Below, piece after piece: positions 1 to 9,600 of a stretch of 26,789 nucleotides of DNA (positions are counted from its first letter, which is position 1; each line of letters begins with the position of its first letter). Under the pieces are notes generated by a model. It was not told the DNA's origin. It ran no database searches and saw only the letters and a program-made list of their open reading frames with translations. This stretch comes from Candidatus Aenigmatarchaeota archaeon. GTDB lineage: Archaea; Aenigmatarchaeota; Aenigmatarchaeia; QMZP01; JAUXAV01. The position numbers were made by a program, and so were the translations under genes. The stretch is from the NCBI GenBank assembly GCA_030619735.1, contig JAUXAV010000002.1, positions 1 through 26,789 of the forward strand, in the 5' to 3' direction.

Positions 1-3000
1 AATCCCCGGGCTGGCTTCCATAGGCCAGGCCCACAGCAGCAAGGTCAAATATATTTACCCGGCAATCATAATTAACATCACCTTCCAATACGTTTCCCAC
101 TGGTTCTGTCAGCCAGGGGTTAAAGTCAACAATGCCTTTTCTGTTATCAATATAATAATCATAAATCTTCATTGCTATCTCTGTCTCATTAACTGTACCC
201 CACCAGTTGTATTCTGCTGTGGTGTTGTTTGGCTGGTCATTATAAAAATTGTAATCGGTATTGTTGTAGATGTTATTGTATTTTATTTGATTATCTAAGC
301 TAGAAATTCTGGACCTATATAAATAAAAGCCACGGGTATTATTTGAAACATTATTATGAGTCAAGATATTATTATAGGAACCTTCCCCTATCCCTCCAAG
401 GTAGATTCCAACTTCATTACCTAAAATCTTATTATTGTAAATTGTATTATTTTCAGATGAGAAGATTTTAATACCTTCCTTCTGATTATTCAAGATATTG
501 TTAGAGAATACTTTATTATATTTTCCAGAAATATGAATACCCTCGCTTAAGCCACCTATAATTTTATTTTCAGATATTGTATTATGGGAGCAACCATAAG
601 GAATATTAATCCCAGCATGACCACCGCTTTCTACAATGTCATTACCTGAAATTGTATTGTAGGAAGCACCACTATCCAAAAAAATATGACTCCCGTATAA
701 AAGCGTATTGTTTAAGATCATATTGTTTCCGGATTCTATACGAAGTGGGGCATAAGAGAAATTCGTATTGAAAACTATATTATCATAAGAGCTGTAACCT
801 ATAAACAAGCCATCCAGTCTATTGTTAAGCTGCAGGCCCGAGACTTCACTATCAAAAACTGTATTATTATGTGAATAATTAGAAAGAAAAAAAGCAGGAA
901 GGTAAAGTCTGGTGTATATGTCATCCGCCAAAATACTGGCATTAAAAAGTTCATTATAGGAAGAATTTCTCACCAAAAACCCTTTAAGAGCATTGCTGTT
1001 AATGTTAAAAATCCTGTTATAAGAGGAATTGTATAATTTTGCGGTGTAATCATAATCCATGATGTTGCAATTTTTAATCGTATTGCTGGATACATTTTCC
1101 ATGTTCAATCCGGTGAATGATTTGCTGTAATCTCCTGTTATATTGTGGCCTTTGCAATCCAATGTTACGTTATTTGCCCCGATTCTTATACAGGTGCCGC
1201 TATAGGCAATATTGCCGGCAAGTGTTATATTCGCTCCTGGAAAACTTAACTTATAACTACAATCCAGACAGGAATAGCATGTGTTATTATTATTCACAAC
1301 TATTACAATCCTTTCATCCTCTGTCCAGCCGTCAGCACTTTTTACCGCCAGTTTGATTTTATAGGTTCCGTCAGATATTTCGCTTGTGTTCAATACAGCC
1401 AAAGTATTATTGACTACCTGTATTGTGGAATTTATAAGCAGGGTCCAGTTTTCAGGATATATGCCCATGCCATACTTCACAATATAATTCTGAAAACTTG
1501 ACCCGCCTGCCGTGCCCCTTATTTCTACCGCACCCTGGAGGAATTCATTGTTCAGAGGATAGGTTATATTAGCTAAAGGAACCGAATCTATTTGCAGAGC
1601 CCTCTGAGCATTGATTCTTCCTGTCCCAATATAACCAATTGAGATGACAGGGTCTGCTGAGCTCCTTAAAACTTGTCTGACACTATCTCGTGTAAGGTTA
1701 GGATTCCCTGATAAAATAAGTCCTGCCAATCCTGCAACATAAGACACTGAGAATGATGTCCCATCTGAAGATTTGTAACTGTTATTGGGACTGGTGCTGT
1801 ATATCCCGACACCGGGTGCAGCAATATCTATGTGAAAACCAAAATTAGAAAAATCAGCCTTCTTATCATCCTCCTCTGTTGCGGCCACGGATATAACTTC
1901 ATTGTATGCTGCCGGATAAATAGGTTCATCGCTCTGTTCATTCCCGGCAGCGGATATGATTGTAACACCCTTATTATAGGCATAGTCTATGGCATCTTTT
2001 ATTAGGGAAGAAGGCTCATTAGAACCAAGACTCATACTAATTATGCTTGCATTATTATCAGCAGCATAGGTTATTGCATTGGCTATATCATCGCTCTCAA
2101 AAAATCCGCGATGAAACCCTGCATATATTACATCAAACCCGGCCCTCACGGGCATTATTTTGCAATACCAGCACATTCCGGCAATACCCATGGAATTGTT
2201 GGATACTGCACCGGCTACGCCGGAACAGGAAGTCCCGTGCCCGTTTATATCCATGGGTTCATTATCCGTTATGTTATAGTCTTCTTTCTTATTCATATAA
2301 TAAGGAGGCTTTATGTATTCTGTTATATCTATATCAACAAAATCCCATCCCCTGACATCATCATCAAATCCGTTTCCATCGTCATCTGCTCCGTTATCTG
2401 CTATCTCATCAGTATTATTCCATATATTAGCTGCTAAATCAGGATGATGCCAGTCAACCCCGGTGTCTATTATTGCGATAATCACACTCTCATTACCCCT
2501 TGCTATATCCCATCCCGGCTCTGACTGTATTTTCTGATGAGCCCATTGTTGTGAATACTTTTCATCATTTGGGACAGCAGTTGCCTCAAAAATATAATTC
2601 GGCTCAGCATATTTTATTTCCGGAAGCCTGGAATACTCCCTGGCTATTTCCCCTATATCTGATTCCAAAGGCAAAGCCAATTTATAGATATCTGAGAGAT
2701 AAGGATGTGCGGCTTCTCTTATTTCCTGAACCCCTAGAAGTCCTTTTTTCCTTCTTAAAAATAGTTTTTCCATTGAAATAATCCTGTATTTCCGGTTCAA
2801 TTGATTTATTGATGAATCTATAGAAGCTTTACTTAATGCTCCCCTTTCCAGAAGGTTTAATCTTATAATTAATTCACCAGGTACATATTCCAGAGCCAAA
2901 TTTGTTTTGTTAACAGAGTAAACCCCTTCTGATTCTGCTGGAACATCAACCAATGGATTGTCAGAATCAAAAACATGACCTGAAATTACCGTGTTGTTTT

Positions 3001-3067
3001 GTACCCCTCCAATTCCAGAACCCAGCAAAACAAGCAGTATTGCCAAAACCAAAGACCCCTTACCCAT
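1..3067 (-). CDS. Secreted subtilisin-family (S8) serine protease with beta-helix and dockerin (gene 1, C-terminus cut by window edge)
   Basis: About 1022 residues are visible, read by hand from the ATG at 3065-3067; the frame is open to the left edge. Residues 1-22 form a signal peptide (start MGKGSLVLAILLVLLG). A propeptide-like region follows, then the peptidase S8 domain at about 175-465. Its triad is visible: Asp201 in IIDTGVDWHHPD, His277 in NGHGTSCSG and Ser438 in DGTSFS, with the oxyanion Asn376 in SAAGNE. The usual Pro of GTSMAxP is Tyr here. An Ig/Fn3-like segment lies at about 490-590 and a NosD-type right-handed beta-helix (many NxTIxxN repeats, ending EYNWWGT) at about 592-980. 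The first dockerin repeat (GDVNYDCRVNIFDLA) follows; the second is beyond the window. It should cleave proteins outside the cell, tethered through the dockerin. A TATA-like box lies 20 bp upstream. Protease assignment is firm; substrate is unknown. Confidence 0.93.
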   Translation of the reverse strand, partial: MGKGSLVLAILLVLLGSGIGGVQNNTVISGHVFDSDNPLVDVPAESEGVYSVNKTNLALEYVPGELIIRLNLLERGALSKASIDSSINQLNRKYRIISMEKLFLRRKKGLLGVQEIREAAHPYLSDIYKLALPLESDIGEIAREYSRLPEIKYAEPNYIFEATAVPNDEKYSQQWAHQKIQSEPGWDIARGNESVIIAIIDTGVDWHHPDLAANIWNNTDEIADNGADDDGNGFDDDVRGWDFVDIDITEYIKPPYYMNKKEDYNITDNEPMDINGHGTSCSGVAGAVSNNSMGIAGMCWYCKIMPVRAGFDVIYAGFHRGFFESDDIANAITYAADNNASIISMSLGSNEPSSLIKDAIDYAYNKGVTIISAAGNEQSDEPIYPAAYNEVISVAATEEDDKKADFSNFGFHIDIAAPGVGIYSTSPNNSYKSSDGTSFSVSYVAGLAGLILSGNPNLTRDSVRQVLRSSADPVISIGYIGTGRINAQRALQIDSVPLANITYPLNNEFLQGAVEIRGTAGGSSFQNYIVKYGMGIYPENWTLLINSTIQVVNNTLAVLNTSEISDGTYKIKLAVKSADGWTEDERIVIVVNNNNTCYSCLDCSYKLSFPGANITLAGNIAYSGTCIRIGANNVTLDCKGHNITGDYSKSFTGLNMENVSSNTIKNCNIMDYDYTAKLYNSSYNRIFNINSNALKGFLVRNSSYNELFNASILADDIYTRLYLPAFFLSNYSHNNTVFDSEVSGLQLNNRLDGLFIGYSSYDNIVFNTNFSYAPLRIESGNNMILNNTLLYGSHIFLDSGASYNTISGNDIVESGGHAGINIPYGCSHNTISENKIIGGLSEGIHISGKYNKVFSNNILNNQKEGIKIFSSENNTIYNNKILGNEVGIYLGGIGEGSYNNILTHNNVSNNTRGFYLYRSRISSLDNQIKYNNIYNNTDYNFYNDQPNNTTAEYNWWGTVNETEIAMKIYDYYIDNRKGIVDFNPWLTEPVGNVLEGDVNYDCRVNIFDLAAVGLAYGSQPGD

Positions 3068-3086
3068 AATTTAAGTTTAAACCAAA

Positions 3087-3097
3087 GAAATAAAAAG
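3087..3097 (-). promoter_or_regulatory. TATA-like box for gene 1
   Basis: Minus-strand CTTTTTATTTC ends 20 bp before the ATG at 3067 and begins just after the stop codon of gene 2 (3099-3101). Position and composition fit an archaeal TATA box driving a leaderless or near-leaderless transcript. The same element recurs before genes 3, 4, 5 and 7. Confidence 0.5.
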
Positions 3098-3098
3098 A

Positions 3099-4217
3099 TT
3101 AAGTGCAGACGTTTCCGTAATTAAGCCCGACAGCAGCCAGGTCAAATATATTGATTGCACAGTCGCCATTAAAATCCATCTTTCCGTTCCAGCCCTCACT
3201 CCCCGGCTGGCTGCCATAGGCAAGACCAACCGAAGCCAGGTCAAATATGTTCACAGTACAGTCACCATTCACATCCCCTTCCAATAAAGTCCCGTCCCCA
3301 GGCAGTGCCTCTGACTCAAACACCACATCAAAGCCATATTGTATGGACCCGGATTCCTTCAGAACCAGGGGAGTTATCCCCACATTGTCCTCCCAGAAAT
3401 CCTGGGCCTTACCAGTATCATATATACCCCCAAATATCATGGGAATTCCTGCCTGCTGTGATGTCAAAGCCACTTTCAGGCTCGGTTTATAGGCTGCCTT
3501 AATGCCTGAATGGCCCTGGCTGCATGTATCCACGTTATTGAACCGGCCTGACACATCAACAGAAATGGAATCCGTCAGGTCATAAGGGAAATGCCCTGGC
3601 TCTTCAGGAGGATTCCAGACAAAGCTGAAGGAATCCCCAACAACGTCTGCATGGTTCATGTCCCCTGTATCCCCTGTGCCGCCTCCCAGGAGGGGGACAT
3701 CATCCAGGTAATTGCTTGCAATCTTGAACAGGTTCAGGTCCTCGTCCTCATCTGAAAGGTAGCCATCCAGGATAATTTTGTAAGTGCCGTTCCCGCTTAC
3801 CTTTTTTGCATCCTGGCTATACCTGAAGCTCATGTTAATGCCCCATATCCCGTAGCTGGTGTCACTGCCATTAGAGACATATCCGGATGCTGTGACATCA
3901 ATCCCGTCAATCCCTGGCACAATGCTTTCAATTATGGTATGCTTCAGTGTTGCCCCTGGAAGGAAGGGCTGCATATACCAGGAGCTGCCCCAGCCATTCA
4001 CATCAACCCCCGGGTGTGGCCTTATATTGAATGTCCCGCTATCATTCACAATGGTCATGAAATGATGTCCTTTGTAATAGAACCTGTGCTGAATCCTGCT
4101 TTCATCCAGGAACTGGCTGACAGTGTAATCCTGTGAAAAACCGCTCGGGGCCTCAACAAACACCAGAGGCAGACCTAGTATAAAGCAAAGGATTAAAACA
4201 GGAAAATATTTTTTCAT
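3099..4217 (-). CDS. Small secreted dockerin protein of unknown function (gene 2)
   Basis: The protein has 372 residues. Residues 1-28 are a signal peptide (MKKYFPVLILCFILGLPLVF). Residues 30-305 form one domain I do not recognise: aromatic and glycine-rich, predicted beta, acidic around DGYLSDEDEDLN (151-162), with few cysteines. No catalytic motif is evident. Residues 313-372 are a complete dockerin with GDVNGDC and DFNGDC calcium loops and NIFDLA in both repeats; here the second loop also carries Cys, unlike the neighbours. It is the smallest protein in the cluster, so it could be a carbohydrate- or surface-binding subunit or a regulator such as a protease inhibitor, but nothing in the sequence decides this. 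The start is supported by a Shine-Dalgarno-like GGAGGTT three bases before the ATG. Confidence 0.85.
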   Translation of the reverse strand: MKKYFPVLILCFILGLPLVFVEAPSGFSQDYTVSQFLDESRIQHRFYYKGHHFMTIVNDSGTFNIRPHPGVDVNGWGSSWYMQPFLPGATLKHTIIESIVPGIDGIDVTASGYVSNGSDTSYGIWGINMSFRYSQDAKKVSGNGTYKIILDGYLSDEDEDLNLFKIASNYLDDVPLLGGGTGDTGDMNHADVVGDSFSFVWNPPEEPGHFPYDLTDSISVDVSGRFNNVDTCSQGHSGIKAAYKPSLKVALTSQQAGIPMIFGGIYDTGKAQDFWEDNVGITPLVLKESGSIQYGFDVVFESEALPGDGTLLEGDVNGDCTVNIFDLASVGLAYGSQPGSEGWNGKMDFNGDCAINIFDLAAVGLNYGNVCT

Positions 4218-4220
4218 TCC

Positions 4221-4227
4221 AACCTCC
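4221..4227 (-). promoter_or_regulatory. Shine-Dalgarno site of gene 2
   Basis: Minus-strand GGAGGTT sits three bases before the ATG at 4217. It is the clearest ribosome binding site in the window and fixes the start. Most other genes here have no such site and little room for a leader. Confidence 0.65.
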
Positions 4228-4262
4228 GTGCCTGGCCCTTAAACCCTGTTTTTTACTTGGAA

Positions 4263-4278
4263 GAAATTTTTATAAGCC
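4263..4278 (-). promoter_or_regulatory. TATA box for gene 2
   Basis: Minus-strand GGCTTATAAAAATTTC lies 46-61 bp before the start codon, in a 75-bp gap that is wider than most here. With initiation roughly 25 bp downstream it would give a short leader carrying the Shine-Dalgarno site. A second AT-rich candidate, AATTTATACAAA, lies at about 4280-4291. Confidence 0.55.
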
Positions 4279-4292
4279 TTTGTATAAATTAA

Positions 4293-6608
4293 TTAGCAGT
4301 TCTTCCCGTAGTTCAATCCCACTGTTGCCAAATCAAAGATATTGACCTTGCCGTCCCCTGTCATATCCGCATTCTCATCCCAATGCTCGTCCCCTGGCCG
4401 GGAGCCATAGGCCAGACCAACCGCAGCCAGGTCAAAGATATCAACCTGGCAGTCCCAGTTAACATCCCCATCCAGACAGGGTGCTGTTTTACTGGCGGGA
4501 TACTGCTCGCAAAGATAGGGGATAAAATCAACACAGCCAAGCTGTGAATTATCAGTGCAGTCATAAATTTTACTGTCTATTTCTGTTTTGGATGCGGTCC
4601 CCCACCAGTTGTATTCAGCGCTGACGTTATATGCTCCAGGAACCATAAAATTCCAGTTCTTATTGCTATGTATATTGTTGTAAGAAAAGTTGTTTCCATG
4701 GCCCACAAGCCAAACACCCTTGTCATGATGGCTTATAGTATTATACATGAATGTATTATTATCGGAAATGTATGGCTGCAGGCCCACATAATTATTGGTA
4801 TGGCTTATCGTATTGTTAATGACGAGGTTGTTGGAGCCGCGGTTTAAGTAAAGCGCATAATACTTATTGTAGATTAATTTGTTGTTTTCTATTAAATCAT
4901 TTATCCCGTACGACAACCATATTCCATTCACATAATTTCTTATCTCGCAGTTTTTGATTGAACCATTATCAAATGTGGCACGAATTCCACTTATACTAGG
5001 AGTATTATTTCCAATTAAAATAGAGCCATCACAATCTATATTCACATTGTCTGTGTAGCTGTTTACCCCAGTCGGCAGATGATAGATATCCAGACAGAAG
5101 GTGATATCTTCAGTTATAACCATCCCATCAGAGGGTATGGAACATGGCTTCTCCTCCCTTACGATAACATAAAGGCTTCTGGAGATATTGACCTTGCTTC
5201 CATCATTAACCCTGACCGTAACAGAATAGATTCCCTTGTCCCCTGCCTGGGTTTGCCATTCAAAAACATTACCACTCTGGATATACCTGGAATCATCAAT
5301 ATAATAGGCCAGGCTGTCCCCGTCCGGATCACTGGCATTCACAGCTATCCTGACCAGCTGGGTTTCATTCACCTTGATATTCCCTATTGGCTCCATTACA
5401 GGGAAATCGTTCGTATCGTTTTTGCTGTTCATAATATCCGAATGGCTGGTAATTATCGGAACACTGGAATCCCCCGGGTAATAAACACAGTAACCATCAT
5501 AGTCAGGATAGGAATCATGGCATAAAATCCAGAACAAATCCCCGTTAAGATTAACATCTTCAATCTTTTTATAAAAACCACTCATCCACTCGTCCCTCAG
5601 GCCCCCTTTGACTCCAAACTCATTCAGGGTCACGGGTTTCCTGATTATAGTATTCGCATCAACAGCATGCTCTTCTATCCATTTCAGCATGTTTTCATAG
5701 GTATAGTAAGAATTCCAGGGATACATATTCAGTGAAGCGAAATCTATTGAGGGAATCTGGTGATGGGATATGAAGTCCTGGCCGTCATAACCCGCATAGC
5801 CGTATTCATTGCTTTTGTTTTTATAGAAGCCGTCTTCACCGGTTGTAACCAGGTGATTCTGGTCAATTATCTTGATATAAGAGCTCATCTCTGATATCCA
5901 GTTATACAGCGTCTGCCCGGAGGGGTCAGACCTTGCCCTTGGCTCATTGGCCAGCTGCCATGCAAATATTGCCGGGTCGTCCTTATATTTTACCCCCGTA
6001 ATGGAATTTGTTCTGTTCAAAAAATAGGCAATATAATTTTTGTAAAGCTCCCTGGTGCAATTGTTTGTGTAGAATGCATCATGCGCTCTGGAGCCGGCAG
6101 TCCCGGGCCCGGCATGAGGAGAACATAAATTATAATCCGGTATGGTTTCATTGCACCATCTTGCATACTGGCACATCCCCCCGAAATCACCCCAGTTATT
6201 CACCAGGGCAATCATCAGCTTTATTCCCCGGTCCCCTGCCTCCTTAATCAGCCTGTCCAGCCTCTGGACGCCCGACTCATCATAAACACCAGGTTCTGGC
6301 TGAAATGAATGGCCCTCTTTCCACATCCCGTCACAGAATCCCCATGTCCTCAGAACCCTCAGGTCCATTGCCTTGGCATCATCCAGGACCTCCTCCACCT
6401 GGTTCCAGGGCCTGTAGAAAAGATAATAATTGTTTGTTCCGGAAAAATAGAAAGGCTCTCCGTACAGATAGAACCGGGTCCCGTTAACGCTTACAAACCC
6501 GTCCACATCCTGTATACTTGGGTTGTAATCCTGCTGGCCCTGGACAGGCATGGCACTCAAAACAAACAAAAAAACCAATAACCCCAGTCCCGCCTTCACA
6601 TTCCCCAT
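4293..6608 (-). CDS. GH5 mannanase-like glycoside hydrolase with Ig-like, beta-helix and dockerin domains (gene 3)
   Basis: The protein has 771 residues with a signal peptide at 1-24. Residues 35-370 are a glycoside hydrolase family 5 (beta/alpha)8 barrel. The acid/base is Glu222 in WQLANEPRA and the nucleophile is Glu330 in TLNEFGVKG. The N-terminal FYFSGTNNYYL and RVLRTWGFCDG stretches resemble endo-beta-1,4-mannanases (GH5 subfamily 7), so mannan or glucomannan is the likeliest substrate. An Ig/cadherin-like domain (ASDPDGDSLAYY) spans about 401-485. A NosD-like beta-helix spans about 486-700 and ends EYNWWGT, as in gene 1. The dockerin is at 712-771. The enzyme would act outside the cell, docked on a scaffold. 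Cellulase or another beta-mannan activity is possible; the GH5 call itself is firm. Confidence 0.92.
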   Translation of the reverse strand: MGNVKAGLGLLVFLFVLSAMPVQGQQDYNPSIQDVDGFVSVNGTRFYLYGEPFYFSGTNNYYLFYRPWNQVEEVLDDAKAMDLRVLRTWGFCDGMWKEGHSFQPEPGVYDESGVQRLDRLIKEAGDRGIKLMIALVNNWGDFGGMCQYARWCNETIPDYNLCSPHAGPGTAGSRAHDAFYTNNCTRELYKNYIAYFLNRTNSITGVKYKDDPAIFAWQLANEPRARSDPSGQTLYNWISEMSSYIKIIDQNHLVTTGEDGFYKNKSNEYGYAGYDGQDFISHHQIPSIDFASLNMYPWNSYYTYENMLKWIEEHAVDANTIIRKPVTLNEFGVKGGLRDEWMSGFYKKIEDVNLNGDLFWILCHDSYPDYDGYCVYYPGDSSVPIITSHSDIMNSKNDTNDFPVMEPIGNIKVNETQLVRIAVNASDPDGDSLAYYIDDSRYIQSGNVFEWQTQAGDKGIYSVTVRVNDGSKVNISRSLYVIVREEKPCSIPSDGMVITEDITFCLDIYHLPTGVNSYTDNVNIDCDGSILIGNNTPSISGIRATFDNGSIKNCEIRNYVNGIWLSYGINDLIENNKLIYNKYYALYLNRGSNNLVINNTISHTNNYVGLQPYISDNNTFMYNTISHHDKGVWLVGHGNNFSYNNIHSNKNWNFMVPGAYNVSAEYNWWGTASKTEIDSKIYDCTDNSQLGCVDFIPYLCEQYPASKTAPCLDGDVNWDCQVDIFDLAAVGLAYGSRPGDEHWDENADMTGDGKVNIFDLATVGLNYGKNC

Positions 6609-6628
6609 AATCTAGATAATAACACTAA

Positions 6629-6638
6629 GAAATTTAAG
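6629..6638 (-). promoter_or_regulatory. TATA-like box for gene 3, overlapping the stop codon of gene 4
   Basis: Minus-strand CTTAAATTTC contains the TAA stop of gene 4 (6634-6636) and ends 21 bp before the ATG at 6608. The intergenic gap is only 25 bp, so a leaderless transcript is likely. Confidence 0.5.
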
Positions 6639-9600
6639 CACATATTTTCCCGTAATTCAAACCAACGGTAGCAAGGTCAAATATGTTTATAATATCATCT
6701 CCTATCAAATCAGCGTTCTCATTCCAGTTTGAATCCCCTGGCTGCGAGCCGAAGGCCAGCCCAACTGCTGCCAGGTCAAATATATCTACCTTGCAGTTGC
6801 CATTCACATCCCCGGTAAGTAACATTACACTAACAGAGCCGTTCGCAACATGCACTGGTGTAATCGGGTTTGGGGGTATCTGGTTATCCGAGAGCAGCAC
6901 GTTCTCCAGCCCCAGGGCACTTGAGCCCTCCCCCAGGGAGGTCATCTCAATCACGGCCAAACTGCCAGAGCCAGACACACCCCAGAGCGTATCGAACCTG
7001 GTATTGGCAAAGGTAATCCTCCCCAACGTATTGTTAATTTTAGGACAAAGGTCCTGCCATCCAGCTTCGCACATTTTCATTGAAGTGGTTGCACCGTCCT
7101 GGTTCAGGAAATCACCCTCCTCCACATCCAGCACATTCACAATATCAGGGTCAAAATAGAAATCAAACTGCCCTGCAAAAACATCCTCCGGGGTTAATAT
7201 ACTCACAAGAACCGAGAAGTTAGCCCCCAGCGATACCATGGTTTCCTCAGGGCTCACATAAACCTGCGTCATTACTACAAGACATGCACCGCTCTCGCAT
7301 CCGGAAAGGCACTCCTCCTTCATCTGCCCTGCATCCTGGCTGGAGCAGAAGGAGTCCAGAGTACCAGGATTGTTGCATGTCCAGGTCCTGTAGTCCTGGT
7401 ATACATGGCCACCTGAACAGTAGGGGTCTCCAACCCATCCGTCTTCTCCGCAGCCCGAGTCATTATAACAGGTTATATTGGGTTTCCCTGGCTTTGCCAA
7501 ATCAGGGAAGGGATTGAATCCCTGGCTTGAGAAATAGTACCAGTTTGTTCCTGCCACAGAGGGGAATCTCTGGTTTTCAGGCCATCCCCATGGCAGGCCA
7601 AGCGAGTAATCACTGAAGGAGTAGGGAACGCCACCGCTTGGGTATACAGTCTTCCCTGCCTCTGAGGTGTAATAATTCCAGTTCGCTGTCTTCCCGGCCA
7701 CATAATAGGCCGTGGCCATCTGGCCCGTCCCCTCAACCCAGATAGGAACAGAATAATCATTATAGGAGAATCCATCCACTGTGACACCTGCCTCGAAATC
7801 CAGCTGGCTTCCCATGTTATTCTTGCAATGGTCCAGCCCGAGGACCAGGTCCTCCCCGTGCAGGCCTTCATCACCCAGTGCGAGCACAGCCATTGTATGG
7901 GGGTCAAGCCAAATTTCTGTGTCCCTGAATCCCCTGTAGAAGTAACTGCCAGCCCAGGGCTCCCTGAAGACATAATCCAGCATGCCCCAGGCCATGGCCT
8001 CAAGGCGCTCCTTCTCGGTTAGATTGGCTGTCAGGTTGGCAGCGCCCATGAATGCCCCGTAGCAGACGAAGTTGTGCTCTGTTGAAAAGGCCTTCTGCTC
8101 ATCAAACTGCCACCAGTCTGAACCATAGCACTGCGCGCTGCCCGGTATGTCCCACCAGTTGTTCCCGACACATATCCCTCCATAGCTGTCATGGCCAGGG
8201 TTCTTGTCAATCATGGTTTCCAGCCAGCCCAGGGCCTTGTTTTTCATATTCTGGTAGCCCGTATCCTTGGTCTCCTTTTCGTAATAGTTTATCGCAACAA
8301 CCATCCAGCCGGCTTCCCCGCTGCTCTTTCTCCACTCCAGCATACCATCGCCGTTCTGCGCTGACAAACCTCCCCACCAAGAGCCGTCAGGGTTCTGGCT
8401 TATCTCCATCCGGTCCAGTATGCTTCTGGCCCTTGCATATTCCCCTGCATGGGTAAAGGCTACTATGGATGTGGCCTGGTCATATGTGAAAGCAACAGGA
8501 CAGTCAGGAGGGCAGGATATGTCAGTATGGTTGTCACCCTCATAACTGTCCACTAAACCAGTGGGATAGGCATCCTGCCTGGAGGCCAGCCACTGTATCT
8601 GTTCAGAGAGGCCTATGCACTCTCCGTTATCGCATCCCCTGTCGCACACCTCCTTCTGCTGAGCTGTATCGGTATGGGAGCAGTAAGAATCCTTGGTACC
8701 CGGGTTATTGCAGGTATAAGCCCTCCAAAGGTCCCAGACATTGTCTCCGGAACAATAGTACTGGTTCAGCCAGCCGTCAGTTCCGCAATCCGAATTATAT
8801 TGACACTGTATAATACAAGCTCCGTTATCGCACCCATAAGGACAGATCTCCACAAGCCTTTCCTCCATGTATGGGATTTCAAAACATGAGCCCACTGAAC
8901 AGCCCCGGTCATAATGTGTCCTGAAATGATAGAGGTAGCTTCCTTTGCAATAATTGTTTCCCCATGAACTGTAGGAATCCTCGCCGCAGTCCTTCTGCAG
9001 CTGGGGACTCTCTGTGTATGAGCAGTAGGCATTTGTCTGGCCCGGATTGTTACAGGTCCAGGTTCTGTAATCCTGGTATGAGTCATTATTTGAGCAGTAG
9101 GGGCTTCTTACAAGCCCGTCATCCCCGCAATCGCTGTTGCCGGAGCAGACCACGAAGCTGGTGCAGGCATCCATTATCTCAGAGCTGCTCAATTCATAAT
9201 CAAAGAACTTCATCTCGTCATATATCCCGTTGCAGTCAGAATACCAGCCCGCATGTCCCACGTTTATCCAGTTGCTCATGATGAACGTGTCGCAGACATT
9301 GATACTCTCGGTGTAGCCCCCGACCCCGTCAACATACACCCTGAATCCGCTGTCGCAGTCCCAGGTTGTGGCAATGCACATCCAGGTGTTTGTATCCGGA
9401 TATACCCCGTGCGACCATGCCTGGTAGTATTCCATGTTGTCGTCCCTTATCTCTGTCACAATGTGCCTGCTCCCGTAGGTAGGGTGTGTTGCCAGGAATG
9501 TCCCGAAGGAGTTCGCTGTTGATAATCCCCCTATCCCCAGCATGCCGCAGTTATAGGTAGCCTGGGGCCTGAATAGAAACACTATAGTGCCCTCGCTTAT

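Noticed and set aside
1117..2781. Several plus-strand open frames opposite gene 1
   Set aside because: They are antisense to a clear subtilisin/beta-helix coding sequence and have no signal, domain or binding site of their own.
7473..8003. 176-residue minus-strand frame inside gene 4
   Set aside because: It is an alternate-frame shadow of the alpha-barrel domain, with no motif of its own.
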